64,000 bases of DNA, taken from Alistipes sp. GTDB lineage: Bacteria; Bacteroidota; Bacteroidia; Bacteroidales; Rikenellaceae. This document shows positions 1-8,862 of this stretch, piece after piece. The stretch lies in NCBI GenBank assembly GCA_020026395.1, contig JAHHQM010000008.1:1-64000 (forward strand), written 5' to 3'. Both the position numbers and the translations under genes were made by a program. How positions within the stretch are numbered: the stretch's first letter is position 1; each line of letters starts with the position of its first letter. The notes below the pieces were generated by a model. The model had not been told where the DNA came from. It saw only the letters and a list, made by a program, of their open reading frames with translations, and made no database searches.

Positions 1-34
1 ACTACTAACCTAAATGAACCTTAAAACTTCGTTG

Positions 35-65
35 CAAAGATACGGCAGTTTTTTGAAACTGCAAA
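35..65 (-). promoter_or_regulatory. Promoter for a leftward gene outside the window
   Basis: On the minus strand a TATCTTTG -7 box (35-42) lies 19 bases from a TTTG -33 box (62-65), the usual Bacteroidota promoter architecture. It points out of the left edge, so its gene cannot be seen. The rest of 1-168 is AT-rich and shows no gene. Confidence 0.5.
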
Positions 66-168
66 TATTTTAGGAATATTTTAAATATATTTAACAATTT
101 ATTAACGATTTTTATCCCTGCCGAAAACTCCCGAAAATCGTTAAACCGCTATAAACCAGTCGAATAAT

Positions 169-212
169 AAAAAAGACCGATTTACGCCCGTAACCCGTAA
201 ATCGGTCTTTTT
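169..212 (-). terminator. Terminator of the rsmH-ftsW operon
   Basis: A long perfect stem flanked by A and T tracts (about 170-186 pairing with 196-212) sits 23 bases past the stop of the S4-domain gene. It can work in both directions and closes the leftward cell-wall operon. Confidence 0.85.
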
Positions 213-235
213 CGAAAAGTTACCCGCGATGCGGG

Positions 236-640
236 TTAATCTTCGTCGTCCTCGTCGCCGTAGTAGAAGTCCTCCATCAGGGCATCCATTTCGCGGCGTT
301 CCTTCTTGGTGGGGCGTCCCGTACCGCGGTCGCGTGACACGAAAATCGTCTCGCGGGGGATGACCAGCTTGTCCAGCTCCTCCTGCGGGGTGATGTTGAG
401 GCAGTAGTTGGGGACATTGGCGGCAGGCTGACGGCTCGACACCAGGTCGAGTACCTTATAAGAATAGGTAACGCGTACTTTGCGTACCTCTATTTTATCG
501 CCGATCTTGACCTCCCGCGAGGGTTTCACGGTCGATCCGTTGACCCACACCTTGTTGGTGCGGATGGCTTCGGCGGCATCGCTGCGGGTCTTGAATACAC
601 GTACGGCCCACAGATATTTGTCCAAACGTATTTGATCCAT
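236..640 (-). CDS. S4-domain RNA-binding protein, Hsp15 type
   Basis: 134 aa. An S4 domain occupies about residues 4-50 (RLDKYLWAVR, then KVWVNG), followed by a basic patch with GRPTKKERRE and an acidic tail ending DEDDED. This is the size and architecture of the Hsp15/HslR family, which binds stalled 50S subunits carrying nascent tRNA. Assignment to that role is by family, not shown here. It starts 16 bases after ftsW ends and is the last gene of the cell-wall operon, before a strong terminator. In many Bacteroidota operons murG would follow ftsW, so its presence here marks the truncated end of the cluster. Confidence 0.85.
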   Translation of the reverse strand: MDQIRLDKYLWAVRVFKTRSDAAEAIRTNKVWVNGSTVKPSREVKIGDKIEVRKVRVTYSYKVLDLVSSRQPAANVPNYCLNITPQEELDKLVIPRETIFVSRDRGTGRPTKKERREMDALMEDFYYGDEDDED

Positions 641-656
641 AGTAAATAAAAAGGGT

Positions 657-1949
657 TTATGGTTTTTCCAGCAGACTCTCTCCGCGGGGTTTGAGGTGGG
701 AATTCTCGTCGTTCTGACGGCTCACGCTGAGGATCATACCCAGCGCAATCGAGGTGAAGAGCATCGACGAACCGCCCCTCGAAATGAGCGGCAGGGTCTG
801 ACCCGTCTCGGGGATGATGTTGAGGGTCACCATCACGTGCAACAAGGCCTGACACGTGATCATCAGCGCCATACCCAGCACCAGAAGTCCGGGAAAAGCC
901 GTTCCGCACCGTCGGAAAATCTCGATGGCACGGAAGAAAATCCACAGGTAAAGCATCAGCAGGGCCGATGCGAGGATGAATCCGTACTCCTCGACAAAGA
1001 AGGCATAGGCGTAGTCGCTTTCGGGGTGGATCATCTCCACACGCATGGCGCTCTGCCCCGCACCCTTGCCGATGAGGCCTCCGTCGTGAATGGCGATGAG
1101 CGAGCGTTCGGTATCCGAGAGGTGCTCGATGGGCTTGGGTTCTTCGTTGGCCGAGAACCAGAAATCGATCCACGTGCCGACACGACCTTCGGCCGTTTCG
1201 CTTCGGCCGAGATTCAGCGCCCAGATGAGCATGACACCCGCCAAAGCCCATCCGACGAGCTTCATCAGCTCGGAGAACCGCACGCGTCCGATCAGCATCA
1301 TGACCCACGACACGCCGAACAACAACACGGCCGACGAGGTGTGCGCCGGCAGAATCACGGCACACGAGATGACGATCGGCAGCAGGATCGGACGGGTACC
1401 CTCCCGCCATATTTTGCGCTGTACGGGGTCGCGGAACCACGTCCAGAACTTCCACGAGGGGACGATCCTCAGCGTGTCGATCTTTTTTTGACGGGCAGCC
1501 AGCTGCCGCGCCATGAACATGATGACACTCACCTTCAACGCCTCGGAGGGTTGCAACTGGATGAATCCCAAGTCGATCCATCGTGCCGCTCCGTTGGTCG
1601 AAGTACCGATGAAATAGACGGCCATCGTACCCAACAGCGACAGGAGGAAGACCATCGGGGTGAGAAAGTGGTAAATGAAGCAGTCGATGCGCTGGACGAT
1701 CATCATCACCAGGAAACTGCCGAAGATGATCGTGAGCTGCTGCTTCAGGAATTGCGCCGAGGAGGTCGAGGCATAGGACGAGTAGGCCATCTTGGCGGTC
1801 GACGAGTAGACGACCAGCACCGAGATGACCATCAGGGCGATGATGATGACCCACAACACGCGGTCGCCCGTGAAGATGGACCACGGGTGATCGATCGGAC
1901 CGCGCAACTTGCGGAGCGTGTCGGAAAGGGTTGTTTTGTTGAATGTCAT
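657..1949 (-). CDS. ftsW: FtsW/RodA/SpoVE-family septal peptidoglycan polymerase
   Basis: 430 aa, polytopic. SEDS proteins polymerise lipid II into glycan strands, and FtsW works at the septum with a class B PBP. The C-terminal signature PLISRGGSSM is present at about residues 385-395. The N-terminus has a cytoplasmic stretch before the first membrane helix (about 30-50). FtsW rather than RodA is chosen because it lies directly after murD in a dcw-type cluster with ftsI five genes upstream. It ends the conserved part of the cluster: murG, murC, ftsQ, ftsA and ftsZ do not follow. Confidence 0.93.
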   Translation of the reverse strand: MTFNKTTLSDTLRKLRGPIDHPWSIFTGDRVLWVIIIALMVISVLVVYSSTAKMAYSSYASTSSAQFLKQQLTIIFGSFLVMMIVQRIDCFIYHFLTPMVFLLSLLGTMAVYFIGTSTNGAARWIDLGFIQLQPSEALKVSVIMFMARQLAARQKKIDTLRIVPSWKFWTWFRDPVQRKIWREGTRPILLPIVISCAVILPAHTSSAVLLFGVSWVMMLIGRVRFSELMKLVGWALAGVMLIWALNLGRSETAEGRVGTWIDFWFSANEEPKPIEHLSDTERSLIAIHDGGLIGKGAGQSAMRVEMIHPESDYAYAFFVEEYGFILASALLMLYLWIFFRAIEIFRRCGTAFPGLLVLGMALMITCQALLHVMVTLNIIPETGQTLPLISRGGSSMLFTSIALGMILSVSRQNDENSHLKPRGESLLEKP

Positions 1950-1964
1950 CGTCCGAGGATTGGT

Positions 1965-3320
1965 TTAGAGGTTTTCCTTAACCCACTTTTTGAACTCTTC
2001 GCCGCGGTGTTCGTAGCTGTGGAACAGGTCGAAACTTGCGCAGGCAGGCGACAGCAGCACGACATCGCCCTTGTGCGCGGCTTTGTGCGCGGCCTGCATC
2101 GCACCCTCGAAGTTGTCGTAAGCCTCGATGTGGGGGATGACGTCCTTGAATTCGCGGAGGAGTTTCTCGTTGTCGAGTCCCATGCAGATGAGCGTGTGTA
2201 CCTTCTTGCGGGCAAATTCCTTGAGCGGGGTGTAGTCATTGCCCTTGTCCGTACCTCCGGCGATCCACACCAGGGGGCGCGTCATGCTCTCCAGCGCATA
2301 CCATACCGAATCGACGTTGGTGGCCTTCGAGTCGTTGATCCAAAGCACGCCGTCCACCTCGCGGACGGGCTCCAGACGGTGTTCCACGGGGGCGAAGTCG
2401 TAGAGCGAACGGGTGATTTGCTCGGGATCGACGCCTGCGGCAAGGGTTGCCAGCGAGGCCGCCATGGCGTTGTAGGCGTTGTGAAGACCCTTGATCTGCA
2501 TTTTCGTCATGTCGATTTCGACCGAACGCTTGCCGACCGAGGCCGTGAAACGGCCGTCCAACAGGAAGGCATCGCCCGCACCGCTTGCCACGGCGGCTTT
2601 GGCGGCGAAGGGGAGCTGCTTCATGCGGAAATCATATTTTGGGAACTGCGCCCAGATCGTCTCGTCATCGCCCGAATAGATGAAGTAGTCGTTCGACTTC
2701 ATGTTCTGTGTGATGCGCATCTTCGAGTCGATGTAGTTCTGGAAACAGTAGTCGTAGCGGTCGAGGTGGTCGGGGGTGATGTTCATCAGTAGGCCGATGT
2801 TCGCGCGGAACTTGTACATGCCGTCCAGCTGGAACGAACTCAACTCCAACACATACCAGTCGTATTCGCCCGTGGCGACCGAATAGGCGAAACTCTCGCC
2901 GATGTTGCCGCCCAAAGCCACATTCATGCCCGCATCGCGCATGATCTTGTAGATCAGCGACGTGGTCGTGGTCTTGCCGTTCGATCCCGTGATGCAGATG
3001 GTGCGTGCCTTGCCCAGATAGCGGTAGGCAAACTCCATCTCGGAGATGATCGGGATGTTCCTCTCGCGCAGTTTGCGCACAATGGGGGCTTTTTCGGGAA
3101 TGCCCGGCGACTTGATCACTTCGTCGGCACGGAGGATGCGCTCCTCCGAGTGACCGCCCTCCTCGTAGGGCACATGCCATTCGTCCAGACGCTTCTTGAA
3201 CCGATCGGCAATCTTGCCCGAATCGGACAGAAATACGTCAAACCCTTTTTTCTGAGCCAGAATCGCCGATCCGTAACCGCTGATTCCACCGCCAAGCACT
3301 ACAATCGTTTTTTGTTGCAT
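1965..3320 (-). CDS. murD: UDP-N-acetylmuramoylalanine--D-glutamate ligase
   Basis: 451 aa. MurD adds D-glutamate to UDP-MurNAc-L-Ala in the cytoplasm. The N-terminal Rossmann-like part begins MQQKTIVVLGGGISGYG. The ATP-binding loop GSNGKTTTT is at about residues 112-120, and HRLEPVREVDGVLWINDSK in the C-terminal half matches the Mur ligase C domain. The ATG at 3318-3320 is preferred over an in-frame start 42 bases upstream because the conserved GGGISGYG segment begins immediately after it. It lies between mraY and ftsW with short gaps, in one operon. Confidence 0.95.
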   Translation of the reverse strand: MQQKTIVVLGGGISGYGSAILAQKKGFDVFLSDSGKIADRFKKRLDEWHVPYEEGGHSEERILRADEVIKSPGIPEKAPIVRKLRERNIPIISEMEFAYRYLGKARTICITGSNGKTTTTSLIYKIMRDAGMNVALGGNIGESFAYSVATGEYDWYVLELSSFQLDGMYKFRANIGLLMNITPDHLDRYDYCFQNYIDSKMRITQNMKSNDYFIYSGDDETIWAQFPKYDFRMKQLPFAAKAAVASGAGDAFLLDGRFTASVGKRSVEIDMTKMQIKGLHNAYNAMAASLATLAAGVDPEQITRSLYDFAPVEHRLEPVREVDGVLWINDSKATNVDSVWYALESMTRPLVWIAGGTDKGNDYTPLKEFARKKVHTLICMGLDNEKLLREFKDVIPHIEAYDNFEGAMQAAHKAAHKGDVVLLSPACASFDLFHSYEHRGEEFKKWVKENL

Positions 3321-3369
3321 GATTCCAATTTTTTGTTCGGGAGTCGGTTGGGGCTCTCGCAATGTCGTT

Positions 3370-4611
3370 TTATCTGATCTTGAGCGTGATGAGGGTCATT
3401 GCGGCCAGCAGCAGCGAGATGATCCAGAAACGCAGCACGATCTTGGTTTCAAAGATGTTTTTCTTCTGATAGTGGTGGTGCAGGGGCGACATGAGGAATA
3501 CGCGTCGTCCCTCGCCGTATTTTCGTTTGGTGTATTTGAAGTAGCTGACCTGAATCATCACCGAGAGGCTCTCCACGAAGAAGATACCGCACAACAGGGG
3601 CAGCAGCAGCTCCTTACGCAGACACAGCGCAAAGACCGCAATCACACCGCCGATGGCCAGCGAACCCGTATCGCCCATGAAGATCTGGGCGGGGTAGGAG
3701 TTGTACCACAGGAAACCGACCAGCGCACCTATGATGGCGGCCGCCACGACCACCAGCTCACCCGAATCGGGGATGTACATGATGTTGAGGTAGTCGGCAT
3801 AGATGATGTGTCCCGAGAGGTAGGCCAACACGGCCAGCACCATGACGATCGGCACCGAGACACCCGTCACCAGACCGTCCAGACCGTCCGTGAGGTTTGC
3901 GCCGTTCGATACGGCCGTCACCACGAGGATCGCCACCAGCACATAGACGATCCACATCGCCTTCTGATTGCCTCCGGTGAGCCATCCGTAGTCAAATTCG
4001 TTGTCCTTGATGAAGGGGATGGTCGTCTTGGTGGTCTTCGTGGGACGCGAGTCGATCACCACATTCTGGTGGAGGTTCACCGCCTCACCCGTCTTGTCGA
4101 TAAAGGTCGTTTCGGCCTCACGGGTGACTTTTTCGCGGATGACGATGTCGGGCGAGAGCCACATCGTAAGTCCCACGATGATGCCCAGTCCGACCTGTCC
4201 CACGATCTTGAAACGGCCGTTCAAACCCTCCTTGTTGTGGCGGAAGACCTTGATGTAGTCGTCCAGACCGCCGATCAGACCCAGCCAGATGGTCGAGATG
4301 ATCATCAAAAGGACGTAGGTGTTGGTCAGCTTGCCGAAAAGAAGGGTCGGTACGAGGATCGCCAGAAGGATGATGATACCGCCCATGGTGGGGGTGCCTT
4401 TCTTCTGCATCTGACCCTCGAGGCCGAGGTTGCGAATCGTCTCGCCAATCTGTTTGCGTTGCAGGAAGTCGATGATCCGACGACCGAAGATGATCGCAAT
4501 CAGCAGGGAGATGATGATGGCCATCGCCGAACGGAACGAGATGTATTGGAACATACCCGCACCCGGCATGTCGAAGGCCTCATCCAGATACTTGAAAAGA
4601 TGGTATAACAT
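3370..4611 (-). CDS. mraY: Phospho-N-acetylmuramoyl-pentapeptide transferase
   Basis: 413 aa, polytopic membrane enzyme that transfers phospho-MurNAc-pentapeptide to undecaprenyl phosphate, giving lipid I. Signature segments are visible: KGTPTMGG near the N-terminus, NLTDGLDGL in the middle, and MGDTGSLAIGG, followed by a HHHYQKK loop near the C-terminus. It is longer than the roughly 360-aa proteobacterial enzyme because of an extra charged loop at about residues 145-200 (REKVTREAETTF onward). It lies 12 bases after murE in the cell-wall operon. Confidence 0.95.
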   Translation of the reverse strand: MLYHLFKYLDEAFDMPGAGMFQYISFRSAMAIIISLLIAIIFGRRIIDFLQRKQIGETIRNLGLEGQMQKKGTPTMGGIIILLAILVPTLLFGKLTNTYVLLMIISTIWLGLIGGLDDYIKVFRHNKEGLNGRFKIVGQVGLGIIVGLTMWLSPDIVIREKVTREAETTFIDKTGEAVNLHQNVVIDSRPTKTTKTTIPFIKDNEFDYGWLTGGNQKAMWIVYVLVAILVVTAVSNGANLTDGLDGLVTGVSVPIVMVLAVLAYLSGHIIYADYLNIMYIPDSGELVVVAAAIIGALVGFLWYNSYPAQIFMGDTGSLAIGGVIAVFALCLRKELLLPLLCGIFFVESLSVMIQVSYFKYTKRKYGEGRRVFLMSPLHHHYQKKNIFETKIVLRFWIISLLLAAMTLITLKIR

Positions 4612-4623
4612 GTTACTTGGGGT

Positions 4624-6075
4624 TTATTTCATTTGAAAACAGTTGAGGAGTTCTTCGCGGTCGTCGAAGTGGTGTTTTTCGTCGCCGATGATCTGATAAT
4701 CCTCGTGACCCTTGCCCGCAACGAGGATCACATCGTTCGGTCGGGCCAGCATGACGGCCGTGCGGATGGCCTCGTGACGGTCGGCAATGCGCAGATAGCG
4801 ATCCGTCGGCTTCAATCCGTCGACCATGTCGTCCAGAATGGCCTCGGGGTCTTCGTGACGGGGGTTGTCCGACGTGAAAACGGCCGTTGAGGCGTGTTGT
4901 ACGGCGATGGCGGCCATTTCGGGGCGTTTGGTTTTGTCGCGGTTACCGCCGCAACCGCAAACGACGATGAGCTGCTGGTCTTTCTTGCGCAACTCCTCGA
5001 TCGTTTCGATCACGTGCTCCAGCGCATCGGGCGTGTGGGCGTAATCCACCACGGCGGTCTTGCCCTCCTCGGAACGGATCACCTCGAAACGTCCGCGTAC
5101 GGCACCCAGCGTACTCAGGATGCGCAACACCTCTTCGCGGTCGAGTCCCAACTCGCACGCCGCACCGTAAACCACCAACAGGTTCTCGGCATTGAAGCGT
5201 CCGACGAGTTTGACCCACAATTCGTGGTCGTTCAGACGCAGCAACATGCCGTCAAGATGCATCTCGAGGATCTTGCAGCGATAGTCGGCCAGCTCCTTGA
5301 GCGAGGCGGTGCGGATGCGTGCCGCGGTGTTCTGCACCATGACGCGTCCGTTGCGGTCGTCGATGTTCACCAGCGCAAAGGCCTCCTTCGGAAGGTGGTC
5401 GAAGAAGAGTTTCTTGGCACGGATGTATTCGGCGAAGGTTTTGTGGTAATCCAAGTGGTCGTGGGTGATGTTCGAGAACAAACCGCCCGTGAAGCACAGG
5501 CCGCGGGTACGCTCCTGTACGATGGCGTGCGACGAACACTCCATGAAGCAGAACGAGCACCCTTCGTCGACCATTTCGCGCATCAGACTGTTCAGACGGA
5601 TCGAGTCGGGGGTGGTGTGCGTGGCGGGAATCTCGCGATCCTCGATCTTGTAGACCACCGTCGAGATCAGTCCGGCCTTGTAGCCCATGCGGCGGACAAG
5701 GTCATAGAGGAGGGTTACGGTCGTCGTTTTGCCGTTCGTACCCGTGATGCCGACCAGCTTCAAATCGCGGCTCGGGAAGTCGTAGAAGGCGGCGGCCATG
5801 TCGGCCATGGCTCCCTGCGAATCCTTCACCAACACAAACGATACGCCTTCGGGGCGTACTTCGGGCAACTCCTCGCAGACGATCGCCACGGCACCCGCCT
5901 CAATGGCCGATGCGATGAAACGGTGGCCGTCGCACTGCGTGCCGCGCACGGCAAAGAAACAAGAACCTGCGGCCACCTGACGGGAGTCGTATGTCAATGA
6001 CGCAACCTCAACTTTTGCGTCGGGATACACCCCCAGCGTGGAGGTGTGAGCAATTAAATCCGAAAGTTTTTTCAT
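4624..6075 (-). CDS. murE: UDP-MurNAc-L-Ala-D-Glu--diaminopimelate ligase
   Basis: 483 aa. MurE adds the third stem-peptide residue. The ATP loop TGTNGKTTT is at residues 111-119. The DNPR motif at 403-406, which in this family selects meso-diaminopimelate rather than lysine, is present, so the cell wall is predicted to be of mDAP type. The gene begins one base after the ftsI stop codon, which implies translational coupling. Confidence 0.95.
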   Translation of the reverse strand: MKKLSDLIAHTSTLGVYPDAKVEVASLTYDSRQVAAGSCFFAVRGTQCDGHRFIASAIEAGAVAIVCEELPEVRPEGVSFVLVKDSQGAMADMAAAFYDFPSRDLKLVGITGTNGKTTTVTLLYDLVRRMGYKAGLISTVVYKIEDREIPATHTTPDSIRLNSLMREMVDEGCSFCFMECSSHAIVQERTRGLCFTGGLFSNITHDHLDYHKTFAEYIRAKKLFFDHLPKEAFALVNIDDRNGRVMVQNTAARIRTASLKELADYRCKILEMHLDGMLLRLNDHELWVKLVGRFNAENLLVVYGAACELGLDREEVLRILSTLGAVRGRFEVIRSEEGKTAVVDYAHTPDALEHVIETIEELRKKDQQLIVVCGCGGNRDKTKRPEMAAIAVQHASTAVFTSDNPRHEDPEAILDDMVDGLKPTDRYLRIADRHEAIRTAVMLARPNDVILVAGKGHEDYQIIGDEKHHFDDREELLNCFQMK

Positions 6076-6076
6076 C

Positions 6077-8332
6077 CTATTTGAGGTTTATCTTTATTTT
6101 CTGTCCGACCTTTACTTTTTGGCGGGCAGCAATACTTTGTGCATAAACTGCGCCCTGTCCCTCGACCTCGACCTTCAGGCCGCGGCTCTCCAACAGGAAC
6201 AGCGCTTCTTTAAGTCCCATACCCCGAACGTCGGGCACGATGTTCTGCGCCGTGGTGACCTCTTCGACGTGGAGGAGGCTGTCCTTGCGCACACGGATCC
6301 AGCCTTTCTCGTCGTCGATGTCCCAGTCGGGCAGCAATTCGTCGGCCACTTCGGCGATCTGCTCCCGGTCACCGCCCTTCAGACGGACGGGGGCAAAGCT
6401 GTTTTCGGCGGCCAAAGGCGTCTCCTGCGGCTGGTGCATCGCGATGTAATCGACCATGCGCTTTACGACGGGTCCCGCCAGCGGAGCACCGTAGTAGGCG
6501 TAACCCGACTGACGGCGCGTCAGGATCGAGGTCATCACCGTGTATTTGGGGTTGTCGGCCGGGAAAAAGGCCACCATCGAGCCGAGGTACTGGTTGTATT
6601 TGCGTCCCTCGGGCGAGGTGTCCTGCGCCGTACCCGTTTTGGCGGCCACCCGCAAAAAGGTGGTGTCGCGGAAAAAGCGCGAGGCCGTACCCGTCTTGGC
6701 CACCTCTTCGAGGCACTCCCTGACGATCCTCAGCGTACGGTCGGAACAAATCGAACGGCTCAGGGTCTCGGGTTCGTATTCGCGGACGGTTTTTCCGTCG
6801 CGTTTCAAGGCGCGGATCAGCATCGGGGCCATCATCCGTCCGTCGTTGGCAATGGCGTTGTAGAGCGTCAGCATGTGGATCGGAGCCATGGCCACGCGGT
6901 AGCCGTAGGCCATCTTCACCAACTTGAATGCGGGGTCGGGTACCTCCTTCCAACTCCCTTCCGAAATGATCTTCGGCGAGCGTTCGCCCAGCATCTCCAA
7001 TCCCATCGGGGCATTCAGACACAGGTTCTCGGCCAGGAAGTCGGAGTATTGTTGTTTTTTGCCCGTCAGTCCGTAGTGTTCCCACACGGCCTGGGCAAAA
7101 TAGATGTTCGACGAACCTGCCACGGCACGTTTCAGGGCGATTTTGTGGTCGCCGCGGTGCGAATCGACCACGCGGACGCCTCCCACGACCATCGGCCGGC
7201 CGTCGTTCGAGTCGTGCTCCTCCAGGGGCGACATCCCCGCATCGTCCAGCAGCGTAAGCACGGTCGCCAGCTTGAACGTCGAACCCGGATCCATCGTCAT
7301 CTTCAGGGCGCGGTTCTCGGCCTCGCGGTAAACGCCGTCCTTCATCAGATCGAGGTTCACCAGTGCAAGGAGTTCGCCCGTCTCGACCTTCATGATCATC
7401 GACGTACCCCACAAAGCCTTCTGGCGGATCATCTGCTCGCGCAGATAGTTGTCGGCCATGACCTGAAGTTCGGCATCGAGCGTCGTTTCGATGTCGAGGC
7501 CGTCGACGGGGTTCTCGACCTCGCCTGCCACACGTCCGAAAAAGTCGTGGGCGATGCGTTGGCGCAGTGCCTTGCCGTCCTTGCCTTCGAGCTCCTTACG
7601 GAAGGCATCCTCGATGCCGTAGCCGTGTCCCTCGGTGGCAATCGAACCGATCGTACGCCGTCCCAATCCCCCGAAGGGATAGATGCGTTCGTCGGTCTCG
7701 ACCAGATGGTAGACCATACCCATGTTCCAGTTCAGAAGCGGATACTCCTTCAGCACCGACCATTCGGCATAGTTCACCGTACGCGGGAAAATCTTCACGG
7801 GACGATGGTCGCGCAGCGTGTCGTACACCGTTCGGATCTTGTAGGGCTTACCTATGATGCGGTCGATGAGTTGGCCGAACCACCCTTCGGAACGCATCGT
7901 GGTGTCGGGGTGGGGGTTGACCAGACGGTAGCGTCGCGCGTGCTCCTCGCGGAAGAGTTTGCGGTAGGCGCGGGCGGGTTTGTCCTTGAAAAATTTCGCC
8001 AAAAGCCCCGCCAGCGAATCGGCCTGCTCGTGATAGGTCTCGAGCGAATCGAGTCCCTGCGCCGCAAAGTCGAATTCGACCTGATAGCGGAACAGCGAAG
8101 TGGCAAACGGGATGCCGTGGCGCGAAAGGATGTTGCCGCGGTGTGCCGAAAGGGTCTCCTCGGTGAAGATCTTCGCCGCGACACGCTCCGAATTGGAACG
8201 CACCTCGCCGCTGCCCCATTGTACCCAGATCAGCCGTCCGAAGACCACCACGCCGATCAGGACAAAGAACAGATACAGCATATGCACCCTGAAGAGGATG
8301 TCTTTTTTGATGTTGGGTTGTTCTTCGTTCAT
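6077..8332 (-). CDS. ftsI: Class B penicillin-binding protein (FtsI/PBP3 type) with PASTA domain
   Basis: 751 aa septal transpeptidase. One N-terminal membrane helix (about 18-40) is followed by the PBP dimerisation region and the transpeptidase domain. Catalytic motifs are S351-T-F-K354, S407-S-N409 and K565-T-G567. A C-terminal PASTA domain (about 690-751, starting VPDVRGMGLKEA) makes it longer than E. coli FtsI. A second KTGTA at 546-550, just before the active-site KTG, sits in the segment that usually reads GTG and is probably not catalytic. The position between the ftsL-like gene and murE is typical of dcw clusters. Confidence 0.95.
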   Translation of the reverse strand: MNEEQPNIKKDILFRVHMLYLFFVLIGVVVFGRLIWVQWGSGEVRSNSERVAAKIFTEETLSAHRGNILSRHGIPFATSLFRYQVEFDFAAQGLDSLETYHEQADSLAGLLAKFFKDKPARAYRKLFREEHARRYRLVNPHPDTTMRSEGWFGQLIDRIIGKPYKIRTVYDTLRDHRPVKIFPRTVNYAEWSVLKEYPLLNWNMGMVYHLVETDERIYPFGGLGRRTIGSIATEGHGYGIEDAFRKELEGKDGKALRQRIAHDFFGRVAGEVENPVDGLDIETTLDAELQVMADNYLREQMIRQKALWGTSMIMKVETGELLALVNLDLMKDGVYREAENRALKMTMDPGSTFKLATVLTLLDDAGMSPLEEHDSNDGRPMVVGGVRVVDSHRGDHKIALKRAVAGSSNIYFAQAVWEHYGLTGKKQQYSDFLAENLCLNAPMGLEMLGERSPKIISEGSWKEVPDPAFKLVKMAYGYRVAMAPIHMLTLYNAIANDGRMMAPMLIRALKRDGKTVREYEPETLSRSICSDRTLRIVRECLEEVAKTGTASRFFRDTTFLRVAAKTGTAQDTSPEGRKYNQYLGSMVAFFPADNPKYTVMTSILTRRQSGYAYYGAPLAGPVVKRMVDYIAMHQPQETPLAAENSFAPVRLKGGDREQIAEVADELLPDWDIDDEKGWIRVRKDSLLHVEEVTTAQNIVPDVRGMGLKEALFLLESRGLKVEVEGQGAVYAQSIAARQKVKVGQKIKINLK

Positions 8333-8334
8333 GG

Positions 8335-8859
8335 TCAGTCGTCGAGTTGGCGTGCGGGCTTCTCGGGCGTACGCAAGGGGATCTTGCGGGCTTCGAGTTC
8401 GCGCACGATGGCCGTGTGGGTGGTCTGGTGGAAGCGGCGGCTCTCCATGGTGATGGCACGTGCACGCAGCACACGTACCTCACGCTCCAGCCGACTGCAT
8501 TTCACGTCGCATTGCAGGGCGAGGAACATCACGAAGATGCTCACAAAGCACATCGCCGCAATGCCCCACAGGTAGCGGTAGTATTTCGAAATATCCTCGC
8601 GGATCAGGATCGAACCCGTCAGCAGCTGACGGGCAGTGCTCGCGCGACGGCGTTTCCGCGGGCGCGGCTGATCCTCCTCGAGGCGGGTATCGTTTTTCGG
8701 TTCTTTGGGCGGCTCCTCCCGAGGTATTTCGGCTTCTTGGGAATCCTCCTCATCGATGTCCGTATGACGGTGCACTTCGAGACGCACACGACGTTCGAAC
8801 TCCGTCTCCTCGCGGGTGGCGGAATCTTCGGCGGGAATATGTCGGTCGTCCCGATACAT
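8335..8859 (-). CDS. FtsL-like division protein
   Basis: 174 aa. A charged cytoplasmic N-terminal region of about 95 residues, rich in Glu and Arg, precedes a single membrane helix (about 97-115) and a C-terminal periplasmic stretch with coiled-coil character (SRLEREVRVLRARA). This bitopic layout, and the place between rsmH and ftsI, match FtsL-like proteins that help recruit FtsI/FtsW to the septum. Sequence conservation in this family is low, so the call is mainly positional. It starts 3 bases after rsmH ends and ends 2 bases before ftsI. Confidence 0.75.
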   Translation of the reverse strand: MYRDDRHIPAEDSATREETEFERRVRLEVHRHTDIDEEDSQEAEIPREEPPKEPKNDTRLEEDQPRPRKRRRASTARQLLTGSILIREDISKYYRYLWGIAAMCFVSIFVMFLALQCDVKCSRLEREVRVLRARAITMESRRFHQTTHTAIVRELEARKIPLRTPEKPARQLDD

Positions 8860-8862
8860 GGC

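Noticed and set aside
696..2792. 698-codon open frame on the plus strand across ftsW and murD
   Set aside because: It is antisense to two clearly conserved genes and full of low-complexity His/Asp/Arg sequence. Similar long antisense frames over mraY, ftsI, polA, tgt and the YgiQ gene were rejected for the same reason.
6139..6147. A lone exact DnaA-box match (TGTGCATAA) inside ftsI
   Set aside because: It is a single site with no others nearby, expected by chance in 64 kb.
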